Source: an uncultured Acidobacteriia bacterium
GTDB lineage: Bacteria > Acidobacteriota > Terriglobia > Bryobacterales > Bryobacteraceae
Reading direction: 5' to 3'
DNA: 64,000 nt
NCBI GenBank assembly: GCA_903907865.1
Contig: CAIVPR010000149.1
Location: 1-64,000, forward strand
Position 1 is the stretch's first letter, and the number at the start of each line of letters is the position of its first letter. Positions 36,354-43,759 of this stretch are shown here, in pieces. The position numbers and the translations under genes are program-made. The notes below the pieces were generated by a model that was given only the letters and a program-made list of their open reading frames with translations, was not told the origin of the DNA and ran no database searches.

Positions 36354-36872
36354 ATGGCACGTCCAAAGACGCCGAAACGCACAATCACCACCGAACAGGA
36401 CGCCAGCACGGCCTTGGGTGACCTGCTGGTCTGGCAGCTCGAACAGGAACGCCAGGCGGGCGCGATGGATCTTGAGGTGTGCGCAGTCCACACCAAATAC
36501 GAGCCTGTGATCGACAACTGCAAGACCCAGATCGCGGACATCAAACTCGCGCTGCAGGTCTGGTACATGGCCAACCAAGAAAAGCTGGAGAAGGCCGGGA
36601 AGAAGTCCCTCCGGCTGGCGACAGGCGTGATCGGGCGGCGTCTCGGCAACAAGGCGCTGGTGCTGTTGAACCGCGCGTGCACCTGGGCATCGAGCCTCGT
36701 TATCCTGCGGAACCTCGACCGCGACGACATCTGGCATGACTACACGCCGCGCGAACTCGACCGCGAGGCAGCAGTTGCCAAGCTGACGGCCGAAGAACTG
36801 GCCAAGGCCGGACTGAAAGTAGCGCAGGAGCAAAGGTTCTTCGCGGAGCCGGATCGGAGCCTCGTCAAATGA
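36354..36872 (+). CDS. Gam-like host-nuclease inhibitor
   Basis: 172 aa, mostly helical, with the Mu Gam family layout. A long helix (LEVCAVHTKYEPVIDNCKTQ, IADIKLALQVWYMANQEKLE) is followed by LRLATGVIGRRLGNKALVLL and a C-terminal helical pair. Mu Gam is a Ku-like protein that binds DNA ends and blocks exonucleases. Position after MuB fits the Mu early operon. Confidence 0.82.
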   Translation: MARPKTPKRTITTEQDASTALGDLLVWQLEQERQAGAMDLEVCAVHTKYEPVIDNCKTQIADIKLALQVWYMANQEKLEKAGKKSLRLATGVIGRRLGNKALVLLNRACTWASSLVILRNLDRDDIWHDYTPRELDREAAVAKLTAEELAKAGLKVAQEQRFFAEPDRSLVK

Positions 36873-37090
36873 ACCCCTGCGCAATCCCGAACTGCACCGG
36901 CCACTTCTGTGCGCCGTTTCCGTTCTGCGCGCGCCACTGGCACATGCTGCCCTTCGGCGCGATCCGCGGCAACATCATCCGCGAGTACCACTCCGGACAC
37001 CGCCGGAAACAACACCCGACTGAACGGTACCTCGCCGAGGTCGCCATTGCCGTCGAGGTCGTGAAGGAAAAGGAGGCGCGAAAGCGATGA
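36869..37090 (+). CDS. Small Cys/His-rich phage protein
   Basis: 73 aa. The N-terminus MNPCAIPNCTGHFCAPFPFC followed by ARHWHML has several Cys/His residues typical of small phage zinc-finger proteins; basic C-terminus. ATGA overlap with gam. Confidence 0.6.
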   Translation: MNPCAIPNCTGHFCAPFPFCARHWHMLPFGAIRGNIIREYHSGHRRKQHPTERYLAEVAIAVEVVKEKEARKR

Positions 37091-37275
37091 AACAGACGGG
37101 CATACATGTGATCGTGGACCCCGAATTCATGGCCAGGCTGGTGTCGTTGCCAGATGTCCAACTGATGAGAGAGTTTGCCGAGTGCGTCGAAATGACGGGA
37201 GAGGCGCTGCTAACACTCATTCTGCAGCACAAACAAGAGGCACGCGCCGCGCAGTTGCCGGAGGTGGTCCATTGA
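37087..37275 (+). CDS. Hypothetical phage protein
   Basis: 62 aa, helical and acidic (LVSLPDVQLMREFAECVEMT). ATGA overlap with the upstream gene. Unknown. Confidence 0.5.
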   Translation: MKQTGIHVIVDPEFMARLVSLPDVQLMREFAECVEMTGEALLTLILQHKQEARAAQLPEVVH

Positions 37276-37601
37276 GCTACTCTGACCCACGTAGACTGCC
37301 CGCGCAGGGCCTGTTCGGGCCTGTGGGCGAGCCCGTGAAGGTGAAGCGGACGGCGGCCAAGGAACCGGATCCGGTCGCGAAATGGACCAACCGCGACATC
37401 GAAGAGGCCGCGATGGACATCATGAACCGGGTCTCGTTCTCCCAGTACTCGTATCTAGACGTTGATCCGAAGCTGTTTCATGACCAGGCCGAGGCCGAAC
37501 AACTTCGGATCGTCGACGCGCTGCTCTCCTATCTCGGATACCGGCGCAAGCTGCTGACCGACCTCATTTCCGGTCGCAAAAGGAAAAGTGCCGGTGCCTG
37601 A
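37272..37601 (+). CDS. Hypothetical phage protein
   Basis: 109 aa from TTG 37272 (TTGA overlap, GGAGGTGG upstream). The central region is helical (WTNRDIEEAAMDIMNRVSFS) and the C-terminus basic. The overlap and ribosome site decide this start over longer frames. Unknown function. Confidence 0.55.
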   Translation: MSYSDPRRLPAQGLFGPVGEPVKVKRTAAKEPDPVAKWTNRDIEEAAMDIMNRVSFSQYSYLDVDPKLFHDQAEAEQLRIVDALLSYLGYRRKLLTDLISGRKRKSAGA

Positions 37602-37788
37602 GCTCTTCGCCCCTTCCACCCCCCACTTCTTCGACGCCGACGACATGACGCGGATGCTGCCCGTGCCATTCCTGTGCGCCACCGGGCACGATCTTCTCAG
37701 CCAGCACCACTGGCAGGTTGCAATTTACGGACTGATGCTCCGCGACTACGGCAATCAAGTCGCGGAGATGGAAAAGGAGGGCTTGTGA
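37588..37788 (+). CDS. Hypothetical phage protein
   Basis: 66 aa from GTG 37588 (AGGAAAA upstream), overlapping the previous gene by 14 bp. Contains FFDADDMTRMLPVPFLCATG. Unknown. Confidence 0.5.
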   Translation: MPVPELFAPSTPHFFDADDMTRMLPVPFLCATGHDLLSQHHWQVAIYGLMLRDYGNQVAEMEKEGL

Positions 37789-38171
37789 CGCTTTTCGACA
37801 CTGGAACCGATATCCAGCCGGTCGGCAACGACGGGCGTATCTACGACATCATCAAGGGCGCGCACGGCGTCCGCCAAGCCATTTCGATCAAGACGATCCA
37901 CGGCATCACCGGGCTCTCCGAGCGCGTGGTCAAAGAGGCCGTGGCGTCGTTGATCGTGGGCTACCACGCCCGGATCGGCGCGATCCGCTACGGCGACGCG
38001 CCGGGTTACTTCATGATCGAGTCCGCAGCGGATCTGGAAGCCGCGGTGAAGCCCCTGAAGGGCCAGATCATCGCCATGGCCGCCCGGCTCCGCATCATTT
38101 CTGGCGATGCGCACGTCCGGGAGTTCCTCGGCCAGATGCTGCTGGAAGGGGGCTCCAATGGAAAGGCTTGA
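37785..38171 (+). CDS. Winged-helix-like phage protein
   Basis: 128 aa from GTG 37785 (GTGA overlap). The segment SIKTIHGITGLSERVVKEAV followed by ASLIVGYHARIGAIRYGDAP has the helix-turn-helix plus wing pattern of replication or regulatory winged helices. Likely DNA-binding; target unknown. Confidence 0.6.
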   Translation: MTLFDTGTDIQPVGNDGRIYDIIKGAHGVRQAISIKTIHGITGLSERVVKEAVASLIVGYHARIGAIRYGDAPGYFMIESAADLEAAVKPLKGQIIAMAARLRIISGDAHVREFLGQMLLEGGSNGKA

Positions 38172-38268
38172 CCAAGACCAGGGCTCCTCCGAATCCAAGA
38201 GTTTCTCCGACCGGGTCGCGACGGTCGGACTGGTTTCGGTGGCCATCGCCGCGAGGTTGTCGCTATGA
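38158..38268 (+). CDS. 36-aa overlapping phage ORF
   Basis: ATG 38158 follows GGAAGGGGG with good spacing, overlaps the upstream gene by 14 bp and ends ATGA-coupled to the next gene (38265). The product has a hydrophobic C-terminal half (VATVGLVSVAIAARLSL). It could be a small membrane peptide or simply a translational coupler. Confidence 0.45.
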   Translation: MERLDQDQGSSESKSFSDRVATVGLVSVAIAARLSL

Positions 38269-38900
38269 TCTGCGAATGCGGCCGCGGCGAGGCATCGAGA
38301 CAAGGGAAATGCCTTGCGTGCTGGGGCGAGCAGCGCCGGGTGTATGTCTTCAGCGACGAACTCGTGTCGAAGCTCCGCATCGCATACGGAAGCCGAAAGG
38401 CCGAGAAAACATCAAGGCTGAACGAGTTGATCCGCCAGACACGGTGGCCAAGGAGTGTCTTCCATCGGGAGGCTCGGCGGCTTGGCCTCGTGGGGTCCAC
38501 CGGGCGCAAGGCGTGGTCGAAACGCGATAATGACACCCTGTCATTCAATCTGGGCGACCACAGCATCGAGCAAATTGCACGAATGCTTGGTCGGAGCCCG
38601 ATCAGCGTGAGAGCGCGGGCCGAAGTGCTCGAACTGTCGCGGCGGATTCGCGAAGGCTATTCGTCGACCGAGTTCGCATCCGCCATGGGTGTGACGCTCA
38701 AGCAGGTTAGCCAGTGGATTGAACAAGGACTGTTGAAGCCCGATCTGCCCGGCAACCACGGCCATCGCCGGATCTCGGAGTCGAGGGCTCGCGGCTTTAT
38801 CACGCGCCACGCCGATAAGTACGACCTGAGGAAAGTGGATCAATTGTGGTTCAGAACGATAGCTTTTACATCGACGAAACGGCTGGTTGCAACCTTATGA
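38265..38900 (+). CDS. Zinc-finger/HTH phage regulator
   Basis: 211 aa. The N-terminal CECG...CLACW pair suggests a small zinc finger. Then come two or three HTH-like units: SIEQIARMLGRSPISVRARA (SANT/HTH-like) and YSSTEFASAMGVTLKQVSQW followed by IEQGLLKPDLPGNHGHRRIS (MerR-like recognition helix and wing). It sits between the early genes and GemA, where Mu-like phages carry their middle or late activator (Mor/C). It is not Mor/C by sequence, so it is a candidate late activator of another type. Confidence 0.65.
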   Translation: MICECGRGEASRQGKCLACWGEQRRVYVFSDELVSKLRIAYGSRKAEKTSRLNELIRQTRWPRSVFHREARRLGLVGSTGRKAWSKRDNDTLSFNLGDHSIEQIARMLGRSPISVRARAEVLELSRRIREGYSSTEFASAMGVTLKQVSQWIEQGLLKPDLPGNHGHRRISESRARGFITRHADKYDLRKVDQLWFRTIAFTSTKRLVATL

Positions 38901-39349
38901 ACATCCTCGCCGCTAAACCCGCCATGGGAAAGACGCCCCTATCACCCCGCACGAAACTGATGCGGATGCTCCACGCGGAGGCTGCGAAACGCGGTCTTTC
39001 GCACGAAGATCTGCGGTCGGCCTTCGGCGTCGAGTCCCTCTCGAAGGCCTCGGACGCCGATCTCACCGCATGGCTGCGCAACGCGGGCAAGCGCCTCCGC
39101 TCGCAGCCCCTGCCCCGCGCCGGGGACCACAAGAAGGCCACCGTCGAGTTCCTCACCGAAGAGAACCGGGAACTGCTCGACCGCGCCTTCGAATCCATGG
39201 GCTGGGACGCGGACACGCGCCGCGGCTTCATCATGCGCCAGATCAAGCGCGACAAAATCTACACCAACGCCGACTTCCACCGTGTTTTCAGCGGGATACG
39301 GGGCATGCAGCGGCGGACGGCAAAGTCGAAGGGAGTCCAAACATCATGA
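38897..39349 (+). CDS. GemA-like regulatory protein (Mu gp16-type)
   Basis: 150 aa from ATG 38897 (ATGA overlap). The LSPRTKLMRMLHAEAAKRGL, SHEDLRSAFGVESLSKASDA and LRNAG pattern, with helical C-terminus, is the DUF1018/GemA family found at this position in Mu-like phages. In Mu, GemA/Mor-region proteins modulate host gene expression. Moderate to good confidence. Confidence 0.75.
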   Translation: MNILAAKPAMGKTPLSPRTKLMRMLHAEAAKRGLSHEDLRSAFGVESLSKASDADLTAWLRNAGKRLRSQPLPRAGDHKKATVEFLTEENRELLDRAFESMGWDADTRRGFIMRQIKRDKIYTNADFHRVFSGIRGMQRRTAKSKGVQTS

Positions 39350-39540
39350 ACGCAACGGTAGTGAACGACATTCTTGTCTTCATCGTGGTCGCCATCGCTG
39401 GCGGCGGATTGTGCGTCTGGGGATCGCCGCACGCCCTCGTCAAGCTGGCGCGACACCTGCGGGCACGGTCCGCGGCGCTCGCAGCCGGGCGCAGTGCCTA
39501 CGAGACGGCGTGGTCGGAGTCGATGGAGACCGACCTGTGA
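39346..39540 (+). CDS. Small membrane protein (holin/spanin candidate)
   Basis: 64 aa with one N-terminal membrane helix (VVNDILVFIVVAIAGGGLCV) and a basic tail. ATGA overlap. One of three small membrane proteins before the lysozyme, so a lysis role is possible. Confidence 0.55.
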   Translation: MNATVVNDILVFIVVAIAGGGLCVWGSPHALVKLARHLRARSAALAAGRSAYETAWSESMETDL

Positions 39541-39815
39541 CCATGCGATTCACCCAGGCCGACGTCAACACCATGGCCAGGCACGGTATCCGGATCGAGG
39601 CCGGAGACTTCGAGCTGGGCGAGCCTGTGGCGTCCGACATGATCGCGCGGCTGGAAGAAGCCCGCAAAGAAAGGGCGATTTGGCTGCGCGCCACGGCTGT
39701 CGCCGACAGGTGGCGCAGACAGGCGCTGATCAGCTTCGGATTGCTGCAAGTCCTTCTAATCGTGGTGTTTATGATCGGTGTGCGCCTCTGGTGCATGGAC
39801 GTCAGCCTATTCTGA
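39537..39815 (+). CDS. Small C-tail membrane protein
   Basis: 92 aa from GTG 39537 (GTGA overlap, GGAG upstream; ATG 39543 also possible). A long helical cytoplasmic part (MIARLEEARKERAIWLRATA) and a C-terminal membrane helix (ISFGLLQVLLIVVFMIGVRL). Possible lysis or membrane-remodelling role; no family recognised. Confidence 0.55.
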   Translation: MTMRFTQADVNTMARHGIRIEAGDFELGEPVASDMIARLEEARKERAIWLRATAVADRWRRQALISFGLLQVLLIVVFMIGVRLWCMDVSLF

Positions 39816-39858
39816 CGCTCTTCGACTTCCGAAACAAAATCGGGGTACCCTGTTCCCA

Positions 39859-40140
39859 GTGGAAGACGTCATCTTCAAGCTCGCTGGACAGCTGGGTGCC
39901 CCGATTGTTTGTTTCTATCTGTTCTACCGGCTGATCGACAAATACGCCGGTCAGGCTGTGGAAGTACTGAAAGAGATCAACACCAGTTCGATCCGTCAGT
40001 CCGAGGCCATCAGCAGGATTGCCGAGAACATGACGGAGAGCCGGAACGAGATGAAGGACGTTGGCCTAGCGCTGAGGACGATCTCGGCGCAACTGAATGA
40101 AGTTCTGGGCAGGGTAAAGGACGTGGAGGGCAAGCTTTAA
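39859..40140 (+). CDS. DUF2730-like membrane/coiled-coil protein
   Basis: 93 aa from GTG 39859. One N-terminal membrane helix (LGAPIVCFYLFYRLI) and a coiled-coil (SSIRQSEAISRIAENMTESR). Size, topology and position directly before the VpaChn25_0724-like and DUF3486-like genes match the DUF2730 family of Mu-like phages (Mu gp25/26 region). Function unknown. Confidence 0.6.
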   Translation: MEDVIFKLAGQLGAPIVCFYLFYRLIDKYAGQAVEVLKEINTSSIRQSEAISRIAENMTESRNEMKDVGLALRTISAQLNEVLGRVKDVEGKL

Positions 40141-40473
40141 ATGACGGCAGCAGAGATGGCGGAAATCCGGCATGCCACCGAGCGCGGTCGCATCCTCGAA
40201 ACACTGGCCGCCGACTACTCGTCGGAGATGACCAGCATGTCCAGCCTCATCGCCGCGCTGGACCTGATGGGCGTGTCCTGCAGCGTCGAGTCCATGGCGT
40301 TCCACCTCCAGTATCTGGTGGATAGCGAGTACATCAAGGTCTGGCGGAACCGCGACATACCCGGCCGCCGTCCGCCCGGTGCTGCCAGCGATGTGCGCTT
40401 TCTCCGCCTCCAGCCAAAGGGCCTTCAACTTCGAGACGGCCACATCAAGGCCGATCCCATGGTGAGGTTTTGA
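40141..40473 (+). CDS. Winged-helix phage protein (VpaChn25_0724-like)
   Basis: 110 aa. MSSLIAALDLMGVSCSVESM followed by AFHLQYLVDSEYIKVWRNRD is a winged-helix pattern. In Mu-like phages a ~100-residue protein of this kind lies just before the small terminase. I assign by size, fold pattern and position. Confidence 0.65.
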   Translation: MTAAEMAEIRHATERGRILETLAADYSSEMTSMSSLIAALDLMGVSCSVESMAFHLQYLVDSEYIKVWRNRDIPGRRPPGAASDVRFLRLQPKGLQLRDGHIKADPMVRF

Positions 40474-40479
40474 CGGCCG

Positions 40480-41031
40480 ATGCCAAAACCCCGCAGCGTC
40501 GATCAGCTTTCCTCCGAGGCCCGCAACCTTCTCTATGCGTGCTTCGCGGAGGGGTTGACCGCGGCGGAAACGACGGCGCGGCTGAAGGATACCCTCGACG
40601 TCGAACTGGCCGAACGGACCGTCGGTCGCCGGAAGGCGGAGTGGACGGAAGCGCAGGCGCGGCGGCAGCGCGGGCGCGAGCAACTGGAGGATCTAGTCTC
40701 CGCGAGCCGCAAGGGCAACGCGACCGCGTCGGAGATGCTGACCGCGCTGGCGATGCAGCAGCTCATGAACGATCCGGACGGGGTGATGGAGCTCGATCCC
40801 ATCGCGCTGCAGCAGACCAGCATCAAGGCCGAGCAAGTCAAGCTGCAGGCGCAGTCGCTGGCCCTGAAGGAACGCGAGATCGCGTTGAGCGAGAGCAAGT
40901 TCGCGCTGCTGAAGGCGGAAAGGGAACGCGCTTTGGCCGCGACTAGCGAACTGGAAAAGAAGGCCCAGTCGGGCCAGCAGTTGACCGCCGACGACATCCG
41001 GCGGATTCGGGAGGTCTATGGACTCGCTTAA
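40480..41031 (+). CDS. Small terminase-like protein (DUF3486, Mu gp27-type)
   Basis: 183 aa. N-terminal HTH (SVDQLSSEARNLLYACFAEG, LTAAETTARLKDTLDVELAE) followed by a long charged coiled coil (AEQVKLQAQSLALKEREIAL). This is the DUF3486 family, placed just before the large terminase in Mu-like phages and thought to recognise the packaging site. Confidence 0.8.
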   Translation: MPKPRSVDQLSSEARNLLYACFAEGLTAAETTARLKDTLDVELAERTVGRRKAEWTEAQARRQRGREQLEDLVSASRKGNATASEMLTALAMQQLMNDPDGVMELDPIALQQTSIKAEQVKLQAQSLALKEREIALSESKFALLKAERERALAATSELEKKAQSGQQLTADDIRRIREVYGLA

Positions 41032-41224
41032 GTTCGTCGCGGTGGAACACAACCGGCATAGGGTCCTGATCGCCGTCGACAACATTGAGATGATCGACTT
41101 CTCTTCACAGCGGACCTGCACCGTCCGGTTGATTAGCGGTCGCGAGGTGATCATCACCGACCACGGGTCGGCGGATCGCCTCCGGGCGCTGGGTGGGCCT
41201 ATCACAGAGGAGGGAAACCTCTAA
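41018..41224 (+). CDS. Hypothetical phage protein
   Basis: 68 aa, beta-rich (FVAVEHNRHRVLIAVDNIEM). It ends with ADRLRALGGP, encoded by a 28-bp stretch repeated (27/28) at 41784-41811 in the gene after the lysozyme. Overlaps the previous gene by 14 bp. Confidence 0.55.
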   Translation: MDSLKFVAVEHNRHRVLIAVDNIEMIDFSSQRTCTVRLISGREVIITDHGSADRLRALGGPITEEGNL

Positions 41225-41746
41225 ATGGCTGATTTCCTCACGGCCATGCGATTCGTCCAAGGCAACGAGGGCTCGAAGCTCTTGGACGATCCCAAGACTG
41301 GCGAGTACTCGCGCTTCGGAATCACGCTCGCCACGGCATCCGGCTACGGTCTCTGCGCGCCGGATGACCGCGACTTCATCCTGCATCTCACGCAGGAGAA
41401 GGCGGACGCGATCTATCTCGAACACTTCTGGACGCCCTTGCGGCTATCGGATGTGAACTCGCAGTCGGTCGCCACCAAGCTGCTGGACATGGGCGTCAAC
41501 ATGGGTTCCTACCGCGCGGTGCGGATCTGTCAGCAGGCGCTAAACGCAATCGTGGCTGGCGGGACGCTCAAAGAGGATGGCCAGATGGGCCCGGCGACGG
41601 TGAACACGATCAACTGCATCATCGGAGTCGAGGTGCTGTTGGAGCTGCGCGCCAAGTCGCTGGAGTTCTACCAGTCTCTCGTTAAGGCCTCGCCGGACAA
41701 GTACGCCAAGTACTGGGAGACGTGGAAGGCGAGGGCAACGAAGTGA
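41225..41746 (+). CDS. GH108-family phage lysozyme (endolysin)
   Basis: 173 aa. The N-terminal GH108 domain has a catalytic-type Glu15 in FVQGNEGSKLLDDP and FGITLATA; LLDMGVNMGSYRAVRICQQA and DGQMGPATVNTINC are the family's later helix and PG-binding part. It should cleave peptidoglycan at lysis. The usual EGG is EGS here. No signal peptide, so it depends on a holin; three small membrane proteins lie upstream. Confidence 0.82.
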   Translation: MADFLTAMRFVQGNEGSKLLDDPKTGEYSRFGITLATASGYGLCAPDDRDFILHLTQEKADAIYLEHFWTPLRLSDVNSQSVATKLLDMGVNMGSYRAVRICQQALNAIVAGGTLKEDGQMGPATVNTINCIIGVEVLLELRAKSLEFYQSLVKASPDKYAKYWETWKARATK

Positions 41747-42210
41747 CAGGCCAAGAGAGAACTCGTGACGGGGTCGCGTGGACGGATCGCCTCCGGGCGC
41801 TGGATGGGCCTGCAAAGGAGCTCATCCAAGTGACCGAAACTCACGAGGGGACAAAGGTCCCGGTCGCAAACGGGGCCGCGCGAATCAAGTGCTCCTGCGG
41901 ATGGCAAAGCACGGTCCGCGATGACGGTTACATGTTCGATCCCGGACACCCGTTGAATCTGGATATCGACAGGCAATTCCAGGAACACGCGTCGACGGCG
42001 CCCAGGAAACGCCCGAGTTCCTCCATGAGTTTCAGCCAGGCACTTGTTGCTCTGGAAGCCGGGAAGTCCGTGCAGCGGGCATCCTGGGAACAATGGCAGA
42101 GACTTCGGATGCAGGGTCCGGATATTCAGGAGTTCTACGGCGGCAGCTGGTCTCTTTGGCAGCCTCACCAAGTCGCGATCCTCGCGAATGACTGGAGGGT
42201 TGTCAGTTGA
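41743..42210 (+). CDS. Tad2-like (DUF2829, anti-Thoeris) domain protein
   Basis: 155 aa from GTG 41743 (GTGA overlap). Residues 94-155 read MSFSQALVALEAGKSVQRAS, W, then a gap region, and finish LWQPHQVAILANDWRVV. This is the signature of the DUF2829 family, now known for Thoeris anti-defence protein Tad2 (MxFxQALxxLxxGKxVxRxxW ... W.PxQxxxLAxDW.V). Tad2 sponges the cyclic-ADP-ribose-type signal of Thoeris defence. The N-terminal 93 residues, with a CSCGW segment, are extra. An internal ATG at 42025 could give the domain alone. Whether this copy binds a nucleotide is inference. Confidence 0.72.
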   Translation: MTGQERTRDGVAWTDRLRALDGPAKELIQVTETHEGTKVPVANGAARIKCSCGWQSTVRDDGYMFDPGHPLNLDIDRQFQEHASTAPRKRPSSSMSFSQALVALEAGKSVQRASWEQWQRLRMQGPDIQEFYGGSWSLWQPHQVAILANDWRVVS

Positions 42211-42407
42211 CCTGCGCGAAGTGCGGGCAGGACCATCGGACTGTAGGCATCGCCGTCGAGCGCGTCGAATACGACGTGTACCTGCGCGCGGCTGGCGACA
42301 AGCTGGCGAAGTCACAGCGGGTGCAGGCCGGACACGAGACGGCGCGATGCCTCGTCTGCTCGGCACCTCTCGAAGCGGAGGTTGCGGAGCTCATCCGCCG
42401 GGACTAG
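42207..42407 (+). CDS. Small zinc-ribbon phage protein
   Basis: 66 aa from TTG 42207 (TTGA overlap; GGAGG upstream). CAKC at the N-terminus and CLVC near residue 48 form a zinc ribbon. It directly precedes the large terminase gene. Confidence 0.6.
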   Translation: MTCAKCGQDHRTVGIAVERVEYDVYLRAAGDKLAKSQRVQAGHETARCLVCSAPLEAEVAELIRRD

Positions 42408-42409
42408 CC

Positions 42410-43759
42410 ATGGTCGTAATCAACCTGCAGGAATGGCAACGGAACTGGGTCGAGGATGATTCCCGATTCAAGATTCTTGCCGCGTCCAGGCAGGTCGGCA
42501 AGTCGTTCATCATGTCGCTCGACGACACGATGGAGTGTATCGAGAAGCCGTCAAATCTCGAGATTTTGCTTTCCGCGTCCGACAAGCAATCCTTGGAACT
42601 GGCTGAAAAGGTGAAGGCCCACGCCTACGCCATGAACTGTGCAACCGAGGGCAGCACGGACTTCTTCCAGGACACCTCCATCACCCTGCACAAGATCACT
42701 TTCCCAAATCGGTCGAGGGTGATCGCGGTGGCTGCCAACCCGGACACGGCACGCGGATTCAGCGGGAACATCTCGCTCGACGAGTACGCGATCCACAAGG
42801 ACCCGATTCCGATCTGGAAGGCCGCGATGGGTATCGCCATGCGTGGCTTCAAGTTGCGCGTCGCCAGTACGTTCAAGGGGAAAAAGGGGAAATTTTTTGA
42901 AGTTGCGAAGGAAGTCGGACTCGCCGAAGGCGTTGCGCCCAGCCCGAATCCCATCAAGTCCGGCGTGTGGTCGGGCCATTGGTGCAACATCCACATGGCC
43001 GACCAGCAGGGGTTGACGGACCCGCAGGGCAACCGCCTCGACATCGAAGGCCTCCGCGCGGCGGTTGGCGACGAGGACGTCTGGGCAGAGGAGTTTTGCA
43101 ACATCCCGACCGACTCCGCGGCGGAGTTCATTTCCAAGGACTTGGTCATGTCCTGCGAGTCGCCCGCGGCATCCATCGAATGGGATGGCGAAACCCGGCC
43201 CGACCTCTACTTCGGCTTCGACGTCGCGCGCAAACGCGACTTGTCCGTGATCTGGATCGTCGAGCGGCTCGAAGACGGGACCTGCCTGACGCGCGGCGTG
43301 ATCCGCATGCTGCGGGTGCCGTTCGCCGAGCAAGAGCGGATCGCGCGCGAAGTCGCCAAGTCCTGCGCCCGCGGCTGCATCGACGCAACCGGGATCGGCG
43401 CGCAACTCGCCGAGAATCTGCGGTTTGCCAGCGCCGGGCAGGTCGAGCCCGTCCAGTTCAACGCCTCGAACAAAGAGACGATGGCCGTCCAGATGAAGAC
43501 AATGATGGAATCGCATAAATTGCTGATTCCAGAGGACGTCAGCATCCGGCGCTCGATCCAGGCGGTGAAGCAATACGTCGGCGCGACCGGCGGTGCCCGC
43601 TTCGACGCCGACCGGACCGCATCCGGACACGCCGACGAATTCTGGGCCTGCGCGATGGCCCTCTCGGCAGCCCAGACTTCCGCGAGCTACGTGCCCGCGT
43701 CGGAAGGCGGTTTGAAGTCGGATTCCGCGCTCAAAGGCATGTCGGGGAGGAAGTTCTAA
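42410..43759 (+). CDS. Terminase large subunit (Mu gp28-type)
   Basis: 449 aa. Walker A variant ASRQVGKS (25-32), Walker B ISLDE (121-125, Asp124/Glu125), then a C-terminal RuvC-like nuclease beginning YFGFDVARKRDLSVIWIVE with acidic residues in CIDATGIG and SGHADEFWA. It should pump and cut phage DNA during headful packaging. It lies between the small terminase and portal. Confidence 0.9.
   Translation: MVVINLQEWQRNWVEDDSRFKILAASRQVGKSFIMSLDDTMECIEKPSNLEILLSASDKQSLELAEKVKAHAYAMNCATEGSTDFFQDTSITLHKITFPNRSRVIAVAANPDTARGFSGNISLDEYAIHKDPIPIWKAAMGIAMRGFKLRVASTFKGKKGKFFEVAKEVGLAEGVAPSPNPIKSGVWSGHWCNIHMADQQGLTDPQGNRLDIEGLRAAVGDEDVWAEEFCNIPTDSAAEFISKDLVMSCESPAASIEWDGETRPDLYFGFDVARKRDLSVIWIVERLEDGTCLTRGVIRMLRVPFAEQERIAREVAKSCARGCIDATGIGAQLAENLRFASAGQVEPVQFNASNKETMAVQMKTMMESHKLLIPEDVSIRRSIQAVKQYVGATGGARFDADRTASGHADEFWACAMALSAAQTSASYVPASEGGLKSDSALKGMSGRKF

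Noticed and set aside
38168-38530. 120-aa plus-strand frame across the start of the zinc-finger/HTH regulator gene
   Set aside because: Pro/Arg-rich out-of-frame shadow; the coupled frames at 38158 and 38265 explain the region.
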